Positions 8,100-15,148 of a DNA stretch of 27,609 nt are shown in pieces (the first letter of the stretch is position 1; each line of letters starts with the position of its first letter). Source of the stretch: CAIUGU01 sp031398625. GTDB lineage: Bacteria; Pseudomonadota; Gammaproteobacteria; Steroidobacterales; Steroidobacteraceae. A model generated the notes under the pieces. The model saw only the letters and a program-made list of their open reading frames with translations. It did not search any database and had not been told where the DNA came from. The stretch covers positions 1 through 27,609 of the forward strand of contig JANNNQ010000211.1 of the NCBI GenBank assembly GCA_031398625.1. Direction: 5' to 3'. Made by a program: the position numbers and the translations under genes.

Positions 8100-8581
8100 C
8101 CCGGCCGCGGAAAGTGGCAGGTGTAGCCGTCGGGATACCGCTCCAGGTAATCCTGATGCTCGGGCTCGGCTGCCCAGAAATCGCCGGCCGGCGCGACTTC
8201 CGTCACCACTTTGCCGGGCCAGAGTCCCGATGCATTCACGTCGGCAATCGTCCGCTGCGCCTCTGCCTGCTGTGCCTCGCTCAGGTAATAGATGCCGGAA
8301 CGATAGGACGTACCGCGATCATTGCCTTGCCGGTTCAGCGTCGTCGGATCATGGATCTGGAAGAAAAACTCGAGCAGCTGGCGGTAGCTGATCGCGGACG
8401 GGTCGAACCTGATTTCGATCCCCTCGGCGTGGGTGCCGTGATGGCGATACGTCGCGTTGCGGACATCGCCCCCCGTGTATCCAACCCGCGTCGACACCAC
8501 ACCCGGCATCCTACGTATCAGGTCCTGCATTCCCCAGAAACAGCCTCCAGCCAGAATCGCGGTTTCAAGTTCTTCGGCCAT
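8048..8581 (-). CDS. msrA: Peptide-methionine (S)-S-oxide reductase
   Basis: This 177-residue protein is a full-length MsrA. The catalytic GGCFWG motif is at residues 12-17 (nucleophile C14), followed by GVVSTRVGYTGG, the conserved YRHHGTHAEGIEIRFDPSAI block, and the F-QIHDPTTLNRQGNDRGTSYRS segment that binds the sulfoxide substrate. It reduces methionine-S-sulfoxide in oxidised proteins. It has no signal peptide, so it is cytoplasmic. A strong GGAGGG precedes the ATG. It overlaps or directly abuts selO, giving a redox-repair operon. Confidence 0.95.
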   Translation of the reverse strand: MAEELETAILAGGCFWGMQDLIRRMPGVVSTRVGYTGGDVRNATYRHHGTHAEGIEIRFDPSAISYRQLLEFFFQIHDPTTLNRQGNDRGTSYRSGIYYLSEAQQAEAQRTIADVNASGLWPGKVVTEVAPAGDFWAAEPEHQDYLERYPDGYTCHFPRPGWKLPRTTAAGLRAEPA

Positions 8582-8708
8582 GCCACTTCCCTCCTCGGCG
8601 TTTCACCAGACTACAGCCACCGCCTGCCAGCGTCGACTGCTTCAGTTACCTGTGCATGGGGGCACCAGCGTTACCTGCAAGCGCTGGCAAGCCGGGGGAA
8701 TCAATAGT

Positions 8709-8731
8709 GGACGTTACAGAGGACGTTACAG
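8709..8731. repeat. 12-bp tandem duplication at a gene 3' end
   Basis: GGACGTTACAGA is followed at once by GGACGTTACAG, an exact period of 12 over 23 bases. The tract spans the TAA stop of the minus-strand gene at 8726, so the duplication affects its stop region. Confidence 0.8.
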
Positions 8732-9007
8732 CCTGGTTTCTGCCGTCTCGACGAGGGGGTATGCGCAGAGGAGCCTGGCGACGGAGAGGAGTGATCGCTG
8801 GAGATGCGGGTACCGCGGCATGAGCTCCGCGACGAACTCGAGTTCGCAGGCCGCCACCAGCGGCTGCCGGTCAGCGACCAGAGTGCGATAGATGCCGCTC
8901 AGTATCTTGTCAAGGTCCGGTTCGTCCACCATCCTGGCCCGCTGGCGAATCGCCTTCAGCTCCCGCTGGGCAGCCATCCAGGTGGCATAGGGAAGCTTGG
9001 GCATCAA
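8726..9007 (-). CDS. Hypothetical 93-residue protein
   Basis: The product is helical, soluble and unrecognised (for example IRQRARMVDEPDLDKILSGI and LEFVAELMPRYPHLQRSLLS). Two methionines open the frame. The ATG overlaps the stop of the upstream small gene as ATGA, which supports coupled translation. The amphipathic spacing suggests a small helical adaptor or accessory protein, but no function can be named. The stop lies within a 12-bp tandem duplication. Confidence 0.5.
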   Translation of the reverse strand: MMPKLPYATWMAAQRELKAIRQRARMVDEPDLDKILSGIYRTLVADRQPLVAACELEFVAELMPRYPHLQRSLLSVARLLCAYPLVETAETRL

Positions 9008-9324
9008 AGCCCAACTCCAGCATTACCCGGCGGTAGGGTCATCTGCTGCAGGTACTTTTCCCGGTCGTGCTCGATCTGTGCTGGCGGGATTTCCCTGGCG
9101 TCCATCTGTGGCTCCGGATCAGACATAGAGCCAGAGTCAGTTCCAGCTGCCCCGGCCTTGCTGTCGTGACACTCCCCGGGAGGCTCATCGGCAGCTCGGG
9201 CAGATAGTTTCACAGCCGCCCGGGGGGAGAGATTCAGACCCTGCCGCATCGGCCTGTAGGTTTTGGCTGACGCACAGCCGATCAACCGCGACCCGGCAAC
9301 CGGTTGCTGCTTCGCGATCTTCAT
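9004..9324 (-). CDS. Hypothetical small protein coupled to the next gene
   Basis: The open frame gives up to 106 residues from ATG 9324. A shorter start at ATG 9126 gives 40 residues (MSDPEPQMDAREIPPAQIEH then DREKYLQQMT), which looks more protein-like than the Arg/Ala/Pro-rich upstream part. Neither start has a clear ribosome-binding site. The main support is the ATGA overlap with the gene at 9007 and its position after the lytic transglycosylase gene. The family is not recognised, and the start is unresolved. Confidence 0.4.
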   Translation of the reverse strand: MKIAKQQPVAGSRLIGCASAKTYRPMRQGLNLSPRAAVKLSARAADEPPGECHDSKAGAAGTDSGSMSDPEPQMDAREIPPAQIEHDREKYLQQMTLPPGNAGVGL

Positions 9325-9361
9325 CCGGGGTCCCGGCCCTCATCCTGGAAATCGATGGGTG

Positions 9362-9389
9362 TCCTGGAACAACCTTCCTGGAACAACCT
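9362..9389. repeat. 14-bp perfect tandem duplication, intergenic
   Basis: TCCTGGAACAACCT is present twice head to tail with no mismatch. It lies in the 102-bp gap between the lytic transglycosylase gene and the small gene at 9324. Confidence 0.9.
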
Positions 9390-9426
9390 CTGCCGAACGC
9401 TATCGACCCAACCGGGCGAAGACTTC

Positions 9427-10953
9427 TCACTCGAACACGCCGAGGATGGCCTGGTACTTTTCGATGTACCAACGATTCTCGTTGTTGTACCTCGGGATCG
9501 CCACGGGAATGACTCCAGTGCCCGCCGCTTTCCACAGACAGGGGCAAACCACTTTCTTGCCTGTTGGCTCCTCGCCCGGCGGGCGGAGCTCTTCCAGCTT
9601 CACCTTCATCCGCTTCATGACGTTGTAGAGCTTCCCGACATTCCTCGGTCCGCCGTTGTAGGCCGCAACCGGAAAGATCCCCAGCACTTTCATGTTGTCG
9701 CGGTACGCGAGACGAATGTCCGCACGCATCTGCGACAGCTCGATGTCAAAGAGACAGATCGCCGCCTTCATGGCGTTCAGGAGATCCGTCGCACCGCGCT
9801 CGAAGTTCGGGTCCAGCCTGGCCTCGGGGCATCGCCTGACCACCAGCGCATAGGTGCCATTCCCCCGCCTGTTCGTGAACTGCATGGGCCCGAGGGCGGA
9901 GGCAGACGAGACGCTGTATCGATAAGCCTCCTCTCGTTTCAGTCCGTAGTGGCTCAGGACCTCATTGAACGCTTCCTCTTTCTTGCGAATGAAGTCCGTG
10001 TCATCCGTCTGTTCGATGACCGCCAGCGTCGTGATGACTTCGGCGGGCACGATATCGGCGAGCAGCTCACCCGGAAAGGCCACGCCTGGCGCTTTCGCGA
10101 GACGCAATTCCTCGATCGCCTTGCGGGCCGTGGACAGCAGGTATTCCTTCCCGCCACTGACAAAGAGCGGGTCAAGGGTGTCTTCGGTGAACGGGAGATA
10201 GACGATCGGCTTCGCGGTCCTCGCAACCGCTCGCCACTGCTTCCTGGCAAGCAAGGCACTGTCGAACACCGGGAATTTCCTGCCGTAGACCTTCAACTGC
10301 TCGCCGTCCCTGGAAAATGCAAACATCAGGCGTTCGGCGCCCGTGCCCTTCACGTGCCGCGCCTGGATTCCGGGCGTGACCACGCGGAAAGGGATGGGTT
10401 TGCCTCCGGGCCGCCACTTGATTGGAGGACGGCCGATCTCGATGTGCGCGATGGTCCACTCCTGCTTCGCGTCGCTCCACTCCTGCTTCGCGTCGCTCCA
10501 CAAGGCAAAAGCCACGGGACGGCCGCGAAGCACTTCCCGTTTGCCCTTCCCCGTGAACACATACTGGAGCTCGACCCCATTGAGGAGTGCCCTGGCTTCA
10601 GAAACGAGATCATGGATCAATTCGTGGCGCTCGCGAGGGGCCCGAACCACCACCTCCTCGAGGTTGTCGGCCGGGACACTGGCGGCAGGCTCTGACTCGG
10701 CAACCGCAAGCGGCACTTCCCCTTCCACCTCTTGCGGCACGACTTCCTCCGGCCGGGCCTGTTCCTCCAGCAGGATCTCCTGCTCTTCCTGCGGAAGGAC
10801 TTCTTCCCCCATGAAGACGGACTCCCCTTCCTCAAAGTCGCCGCTTGTCGTCGCGCATCCCCCGCCCATCAGGAAAACGGGGACCAGGAGGGACTGGACC
10901 GCCCGGCGCAGGAAGCGCGCATCCAGACAGCGACGGTGCGAGACGTTAATCAT
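9427..10953 (-). CDS. Lytic transglycosylase (SLT domain), lipoprotein-like
   Basis: The product has 508 residues. A basic then hydrophobic N-terminus ends in VFLMGGGC (C33), resembling a lipoprotein signal, although glycine at -3 is atypical of a lipobox. A very acidic low-complexity linker follows (about 40-105). A lytic transglycosylase catalytic domain lies at about 300-450, with candidate catalytic glutamate E314 (AVIEQTDDTDF), the GPMQ motif at 355-358 and AYNGGP at 431-436. It would cleave peptidoglycan glycan strands in the periplasm. A 21-bp tandem duplication gives WSDAKQEWSDAKQEW at about 152-166. The long middle region (110-300) is not recognised. Confidence 0.8.
   Translation of the reverse strand: MINVSHRRCLDARFLRRAVQSLLVPVFLMGGGCATTSGDFEEGESVFMGEEVLPQEEQEILLEEQARPEEVVPQEVEGEVPLAVAESEPAASVPADNLEEVVVRAPRERHELIHDLVSEARALLNGVELQYVFTGKGKREVLRGRPVAFALWSDAKQEWSDAKQEWTIAHIEIGRPPIKWRPGGKPIPFRVVTPGIQARHVKGTGAERLMFAFSRDGEQLKVYGRKFPVFDSALLARKQWRAVARTAKPIVYLPFTEDTLDPLFVSGGKEYLLSTARKAIEELRLAKAPGVAFPGELLADIVPAEVITTLAVIEQTDDTDFIRKKEEAFNEVLSHYGLKREEAYRYSVSSASALGPMQFTNRRGNGTYALVVRRCPEARLDPNFERGATDLLNAMKAAICLFDIELSQMRADIRLAYRDNMKVLGIFPVAAYNGGPRNVGKLYNVMKRMKVKLEELRPPGEEPTGKKVVCPCLWKAAGTGVIPVAIPRYNNENRWYIEKYQAILGVFE
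10455..10501. repeat. 21-bp tandem duplication inside the transglycosylase gene
   Basis: The 47-base tract has exact period 21 (about 2.2 copies). It is in frame and duplicates WSDAKQE in the protein. It lies outside the catalytic domain, so the enzyme can stay intact. Confidence 0.9.
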
Positions 10954-11231
10954 TGAATCCCGGGCTTCCAGTAATTGGAGCAGAATCGGCGGGGCTTGGG
11001 TTCAGGGTTCGGACAGCTTCGCCTTCGGGAAGTGCCGACACATCAACAACGTCCGACCCTACCAAATTTCAGTGGGCCGACGCTACGTAGCGGGTCGCAC
11101 CGCTACATACCAGCTGGGCAAACTGACGGGCCAGCTCCGAAGCGGAAGGCTGGAGAGAAAAATCATTACCCCCTGATCGCCCCGGCAAGCCGCGAGGCCG
11201 GGTAGCGGGATACGACCCGGGAGTCGTTGGT

Positions 11232-12428
11232 CTAGGTTGACGGCTCGAGACGAATGATCGAGCTCGGCCGACCGGAAGGCTGGCTGTCCGTCGCGATATA
11301 GACGAAGCCGTCCGGGCCCTGGCGGACGTCACGCATCCGGAATTGGCCAGGCAACAACGGCTCACGGTTGATTACCGTCTCACCGTTGATGCTCATACGT
11401 GCCAGCTGGCGCCCTTGGGCTGACATGCCGCCGATGAAAGCGTTGCCCTTCCAGTTCGGGAATTTGTCGCCCGTGTAGAACAGCAGACCCGAAATGCCGA
11501 TGGAGGGGACCCAGAACGCCCGCGGTTGTTCCATGCCTTCACGCGCCCGGGTCTGGTGGATCTCGGTGCCAGTCACATAATTCGCACCGTAGCCGATGAT
11601 GGGCCACCCATAGTTCGCGCCTTTGCGGATCACGTTGAGTTCATCGCCCCCCTGCGGGCCATGCTCCGTCGACCAGAGCTGGTTCGTCTCGGGATGAACC
11701 GCGAGGCCCTGCGGATTCCGATGGCCCCAGCTCCAGATTTCAGGCAGCGCGTCGCTGCGGCCAACGAACGGGTTGTCCTGTGGCACCGTGCCATCGTCGC
11801 GCAGGCGGAGGATCTTGCCCTGATGGGACATGAGGTTCTGCGACGGGTGGTCGGTCGCGTCGAAGCCGTTCGGCCCGCCGAGCCCGGCCATGCGGTCACC
11901 GACTGACAGGAAGAGATAGCCTTCGCGGTCGAAGGCGATGCGGGCGCCGAAGTGCCCTGGCCGCTCGTTCCATGCCTTGGCTTCGAAGATCTCGCGTGCG
12001 TCGACGAGGCGGTCGTTCTCGAACTTCGCGCGCAGGAGCGCCGTCGTCCCTTCCTTGGTGCCATTGCGTGGCTTTGCGTAGCTCAGATAGATGTAACGGT
12101 TCTGCGCGAAATTCGGGTGGACGGCCACTTCCTGCATGCCGCCCTGGCCCAGAGCGCGGACGGCCGGGACGCCCGGAACCGGGTCCGGCAGCAACTTGCC
12201 GTCGCGGATGATTCGCAAGGTGCCGCCGCGCTCGGTGACGAGCATGTCGCCATTCGGCAGCCACGCCATGCTCCACGGGTTACTCAGCCCTTCGGCCACG
12301 GTGACCACCTTGAACGTTTCCCCTGGCGGACCAGCGGGCTGTGCCAACGCCGAGAGACTCACGGTGGCAGCGACCACGAGCCCAGCGACCCTGAGAATCG
12401 ATGCAGCGAATTTCGGTATCGTGTTCAT
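11232..12428 (-). CDS. Exported PQQ-dependent aldose sugar dehydrogenase
   Basis: The 398-residue product has a signal peptide (ILRVAGLVVAATVSLSALAQ, cleavage near ALAQ) and a six-bladed soluble-GDH/YliI beta-propeller. Characteristic stretches are LSNPWSMAWLPNGDMLVTER, GGMQEVAVHPNFAQNRYIYL, HFGARIAFDREGYLFLSVGD, LPEIWSWGHRNPQGLAVHPE, STEHGPQGGDELNVI..NYGWP and GPDGFVYIATD. The family oxidises aldose sugars in the periplasm with PQQ. No PQQ biosynthesis genes are in this window. ATG 12428 is chosen because GAGGA lies five bases upstream and the signal peptide starts there; the longer frame to 12740 runs into the repeat element. Confidence 0.9.
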   Translation of the reverse strand: MNTIPKFAASILRVAGLVVAATVSLSALAQPAGPPGETFKVVTVAEGLSNPWSMAWLPNGDMLVTERGGTLRIIRDGKLLPDPVPGVPAVRALGQGGMQEVAVHPNFAQNRYIYLSYAKPRNGTKEGTTALLRAKFENDRLVDAREIFEAKAWNERPGHFGARIAFDREGYLFLSVGDRMAGLGGPNGFDATDHPSQNLMSHQGKILRLRDDGTVPQDNPFVGRSDALPEIWSWGHRNPQGLAVHPETNQLWSTEHGPQGGDELNVIRKGANYGWPIIGYGANYVTGTEIHQTRAREGMEQPRAFWVPSIGISGLLFYTGDKFPNWKGNAFIGGMSAQGRQLARMSINGETVINREPLLPGQFRMRDVRQGPDGFVYIATDSQPSGRPSSIIRLEPST

Positions 12429-12690
12429 GGATTCCTCGATGGTGCGATCCCGCGCGAATTGAAAAGGGAACAGGCGATTCTCGCCCCATCTTAGCGCGAA
12501 CCCGCTTGAAGATGCCGCTCCAGGGAAACAGACTGCCCATAGCGCGTGCCCTTCAGCTGTCCGGTGCGCTGCCATGCCCCGCGTTCCACGAACGGTGCCG
12601 GGTGAGCGGGTTCGAGTACCCAGCAACGAGCAGGCATGTGGATTCAGTCTTGCGTATCTGCGAATCGTGACTCCGGCCGCAGCCGCGAGA

Positions 12691-12860
12691 CTAACAGGGT
12701 GATGCAGAAGGCTATCCGTGCCTTTTGCATCTGGAGCCAACGAAAAGCGTGGTTTTCACTGGCTCCCGAAATCAATGAGTTGGAACGCATTGGATTTCGC
12801 CGAGTCGTCCCTGACTCGGGTTATCAGGGTGCTGCAAAGGGTTTTGCATCACCCTGCTAA
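12691..12860. repeat. 170-bp element of four hairpins with related ends
   Basis: The ends are related inverted copies: CTAACAGGGTGATGCA (12691-12706) and TGCATCACCCTGCTAA (12845-12860), matching at 14 of 16. Four stem-loops follow each other. H1 pairs GATGCA-g-AAGGC with GCCTT-t-TGCATC (12701-12731). H2 pairs GGAGCCA-ac-GAAAA with TTTTC-ac-TGGCTCC (12733-12766). H3 pairs CCGAGTC with GACTCGG (12800-12819). H4 is a 40-base near-palindrome (12821-12860). The layout suggests a MITE/REP-like element or structured RNA. The bases from 12429 to 12690, upstream of the sugar dehydrogenase, show no gene; no firm promoter was assigned. Confidence 0.7.
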
Positions 12861-12861
12861 C
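12839..12861. repeat. Left copy of a 23-bp inverted repeat flanking a two-gene unit
   Basis: This 23-base sequence is the exact reverse complement of 14094-14116. The two copies bracket the genes at 12857 and 13113. The TAG stop of the downstream gene lies inside this copy. Confidence 0.85.
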
Positions 12862-13108
12862 TCAATGAAAGGGGAGGCGCGACGCCAAAGAACGACAGCA
12901 CGCTCCAGACGCACAGTGCCGCGCCGCTGCAGAGATACAGCGTCAGGAAGAAGTGAAAAACCAGCGGGTGGTGGGCGCGCGTGGGCCGGTAGGCTCGAAC
13001 GCCGGAATTGCCTGCAGGCAGGACGCCTTTGCGATACCCCTGCCATGCCACTGCGAGGATGCCCCATCCCAGCAGCATCAGTATGACCGAGCCCAGCGCG
13101 CGTGACAC
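12857..13108 (-). CDS. Small membrane protein of unknown family
   Basis: This 83-residue protein has two hydrophobic segments, residues 7-24 (SVILMLLGWGILAVAWQGY) and 48-77 (HPLVFHFFLTLYLCSGAALC), joined by a basic loop. It starts at GTG 13108, four bases after the stop of the upstream gene, so translation is probably coupled. I do not recognise the family. The stop codon lies within the inverted repeat at 12839-12861, suggesting that the repeat defines the end of this unit. Confidence 0.6.
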   Translation of the reverse strand: MSRALGSVILMLLGWGILAVAWQGYRKGVLPAGNSGVRAYRPTRAHHPLVFHFFLTLYLCSGAALCVWSVLSFFGVAPPLSLS

Positions 13109-13112
13109 GGCG

Positions 13113-13913
13113 TCAGCTCTGCACGCCGCGGATGCGGCGCAGCCACGTCAGTCCGCCGATCATCGCAAGGGAGACTGCGCCGAACTGCAGGACCTCGAAG
13201 GGCCAGAGATTGTGGGAAGTGGGATCGCTTGCTGTGCCCACGACGATGCGCAGGATGACGAACGCCAGCAGCGATGCGGGAACGGCCGCGGCCAGGCGCC
13301 AGCCGCCTCGCCATTTCCACATACTCCAGAACGGGACGCCGATTCCAATGACCAGAGAGCCGAGCACGGCCAGCATGAACCCGCTGAACAGCATCACGTC
13401 GGTGGCCGGCACGGGCGCATTGGCGCGCCGCTGCGCATCCTCCGTGTACCTGGCCTGCTCGGCTGCCAGCAGATCATCGACCCATGCGGGGCGAGCAGCG
13501 CCAGCGGCCGGAGTATCAGTCCAGTGCAGTGATACCGGCTCACGCAAGACCTCCCATTCGCGGAATGGGTTGCCGCCGCCGGCAACGATGCGGATTTCGT
13601 CCACTTCGCCTGCTTTCACCAGTTCGAACCATCCGAGGGCGGTGCCAGTGCCGAAGTAGTAGAGGGATGCATTGGAGTGGAAATCCTTGGTGGGCGCGCC
13701 ATTGCGATAAGGCCTTGCCCACAACTGAACGGGCTCATCCGTGTCATACCCGATCTGCAGCCAGATGGGCTGTTGACGTCCCAGCGTCGCACCCAACCCC
13801 GGTTCGCTCGCGATGATCCTTGCCGTCGTCGCCGCCGGGGATTTCGCCGGGATCAGCCCCAATAGCACCACCGCGATGGGCATGGCCAGGAAGCAGCGGG
13901 TCATGCGGGTCAT
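13113..13913 (-). CDS. Exported and membrane-anchored hypothetical protein
   Basis: The 266-residue product has a signal peptide or N-terminal anchor (MTRCFLAMPIAVVLLGLIPA), an extracytoplasmic region of about 140 residues (for example ARIIASEPGLGATLGRQQPI and LYYFGTGTALGWFELVKAGE), then three membrane segments near 174-198, 206-226 and 240-258. ATG 13913 is preceded by GGAG at seven bases; the longer frame to 14162 simply reads through the palindrome at 14095. It is coupled to the 83-residue membrane protein, and the two probably form one envelope complex. The extracytoplasmic part could be a beta-sandwich that senses or binds a ligand, but no family is recognised. Confidence 0.7.
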   Translation of the reverse strand: MTRMTRCFLAMPIAVVLLGLIPAKSPAATTARIIASEPGLGATLGRQQPIWLQIGYDTDEPVQLWARPYRNGAPTKDFHSNASLYYFGTGTALGWFELVKAGEVDEIRIVAGGGNPFREWEVLREPVSLHWTDTPAAGAARPAWVDDLLAAEQARYTEDAQRRANAPVPATDVMLFSGFMLAVLGSLVIGIGVPFWSMWKWRGGWRLAAAVPASLLAFVILRIVVGTASDPTSHNLWPFEVLQFGAVSLAMIGGLTWLRRIRGVQS

Positions 13914-14093
13914 CTGTTTCTCCGGGCAAGCGGTTTCCGTCTGGTTTGATTCTAGGACGGCCAGGTGGAAGGCAACAAGGAAACAGGCGGGAATGGCCCG
14001 ATGAGCTTGAACCGTGTCACGGATACCGGTATCCAGTGCCCGCAGCTCACTCGAAGGGTGCCGCAGGAACGGTCGAACGGTGCCGGATCGCGG

Positions 14094-14134
14094 GTTAGCA
14101 GGGTGATGCAAAACCCATTGCATCACCCTGTTAG
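14094..14134. repeat. 40-base palindrome, right partner of the 12821-12860 unit
   Basis: TTAGCAGGGTGATGCA (14095-14110) and TGCATCACCCTGTTAG (14119-14134) form a hairpin with an 8-base loop. Bases 14094-14116 are an exact inverted copy of 12839-12861. The second arm is the exact complement of the left end at 12691. The surrounding gene-free stretch 13914-14242 holds nothing else that I can support; the first gene of the cassette begins 181 bases away at 13913, so its promoter should lie here. Confidence 0.8.
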
Positions 14135-14242
14135 TGACAGTGATCGAGCGGATGCTCCTCAAGACTTGCTGGGCACATCCCTACGAACCGGCGATAGGCA
14201 TCGATCTCAGCATGACCGAAGCGGCAGCGACAAGGCGCGATG

Positions 14243-15118
14243 TCACGGCGAGAAACCGTAAATCAGCGACGTGACGGTGCCGCGGAAGTAAGGCTTGCGC
14301 CCTTCGGGCCGCAGCCAGGCCACCTCGCCAGTGAAGGGGACCGTCATTCCCTCGTGCGCCCGGTAATCGGACCACCGACCTTCCCAGGGGAGCATGACCG
14401 TCTCCTTGCCCACGAGGGCACCCCGCGCTTCAGCGCGGAAGGAGTCGATCAGGCCGCCGTCGTTGAACCGGAACAACAGGGTTACCGTGAGCGGACCGTC
14501 CACGATGGTGGCATTCGCTGCGGCGTCGTCCACCGCCTCCCAGCGAACGCCTTGACTGGGTAACAGCGCGGTCGGGTACCACGGTGCTTCGGCAAGGAAG
14601 CGCATGAACTCACCTCGGCCGATCTTGCCACCGCCATGGACGTCGGCCATTGTGAACAAACCCAGGACGGCGGCTCGCAGCAGACCCTCGCCAGCGATGT
14701 AGCTGTCGACCACGCATACCCCCACACCCGGCAGGATCGACATCCTGGCGTCCCACAGGAAGCCCGGACGACGGGTGATGATCCGCTGCCAGGAAGTGAA
14801 CGGCCTCCACTGCTCGCCCGTGCTGGACAGGTTGAACGTGCCGGCGAGGTTGACCGTGGCGGTGGCAATGATCGGCTGGCCATCCTTGAGAACCGCGCGA
14901 AAGAAGCGTTGGACCGGGGCGGGCAGGCCCTCCAGTTCCCGCGAGTCAAAGCGCATCGGCGACGCTGGCCGAGGTTCTTCCTCAATGCGGGCAGTTTCGA
15001 GGCGGCCGGTGAGTCCCCGCGTGTAATCGGCCCACCGTCTGGACCCGTAAGCTGCGATGCCGACCACAGAGGCGGCCAGCAGGCAGGGAATGAATGCGAG
15101 CCAGAACAGCCACGTCAT
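14243..15118 (-). CDS. DUF6544-like membrane-anchored protein
   Basis: The 291-residue protein has an N-terminal membrane segment (LFWLAFIPCLLAASVVGIAA, residues 4-23) and then a soluble domain. The block GLPAPVQRFFRAVLKDGQ at about 64-81, followed by a lipocalin-like set of beta strands (ATATVNLAGTFNLSSTGEQW, RRPGFLWDARMSILPGVGVC), matches proteins listed as DUF6544/DUF6920. Their function is unknown, though the shape suggests binding of a hydrophobic ligand. AGGA lies six to seven bases before the ATG. It is transcribed 30 bases upstream of no other gene on its 3' side but follows the Tat-exported nitroreductase by 30 bases, so both are probably in one operon. Confidence 0.6.
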   Translation of the reverse strand: MTWLFWLAFIPCLLAASVVGIAAYGSRRWADYTRGLTGRLETARIEEEPRPASPMRFDSRELEGLPAPVQRFFRAVLKDGQPIIATATVNLAGTFNLSSTGEQWRPFTSWQRIITRRPGFLWDARMSILPGVGVCVVDSYIAGEGLLRAAVLGLFTMADVHGGGKIGRGEFMRFLAEAPWYPTALLPSQGVRWEAVDDAAANATIVDGPLTVTLLFRFNDGGLIDSFRAEARGALVGKETVMLPWEGRWSDYRAHEGMTVPFTGEVAWLRPEGRKPYFRGTVTSLIYGFSP

Positions 15119-15148
15119 TCGTGTTCCTGATGTCCGGGACCCGGACGC

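Noticed and set aside
11158..11202. Hairpin CCCGGC/GCCGGG downstream of the sugar dehydrogenase as a terminator
   Set aside because: The nearest T-run on the minus strand is about 20 bases from the stem, so it is not a standard intrinsic terminator.
12636..12860. 74-codon plus-strand frame through the hairpin element
   Set aside because: The reading frame lies over repeats and stems and gives no recognisable protein; it is better explained as structure.
14095..14134. CRISPR or attachment-site explanation for the palindromes
   Set aside because: There are no regularly spaced repeats with unique spacers, no cas genes and no integrase; a REP/MITE-like element fits better.
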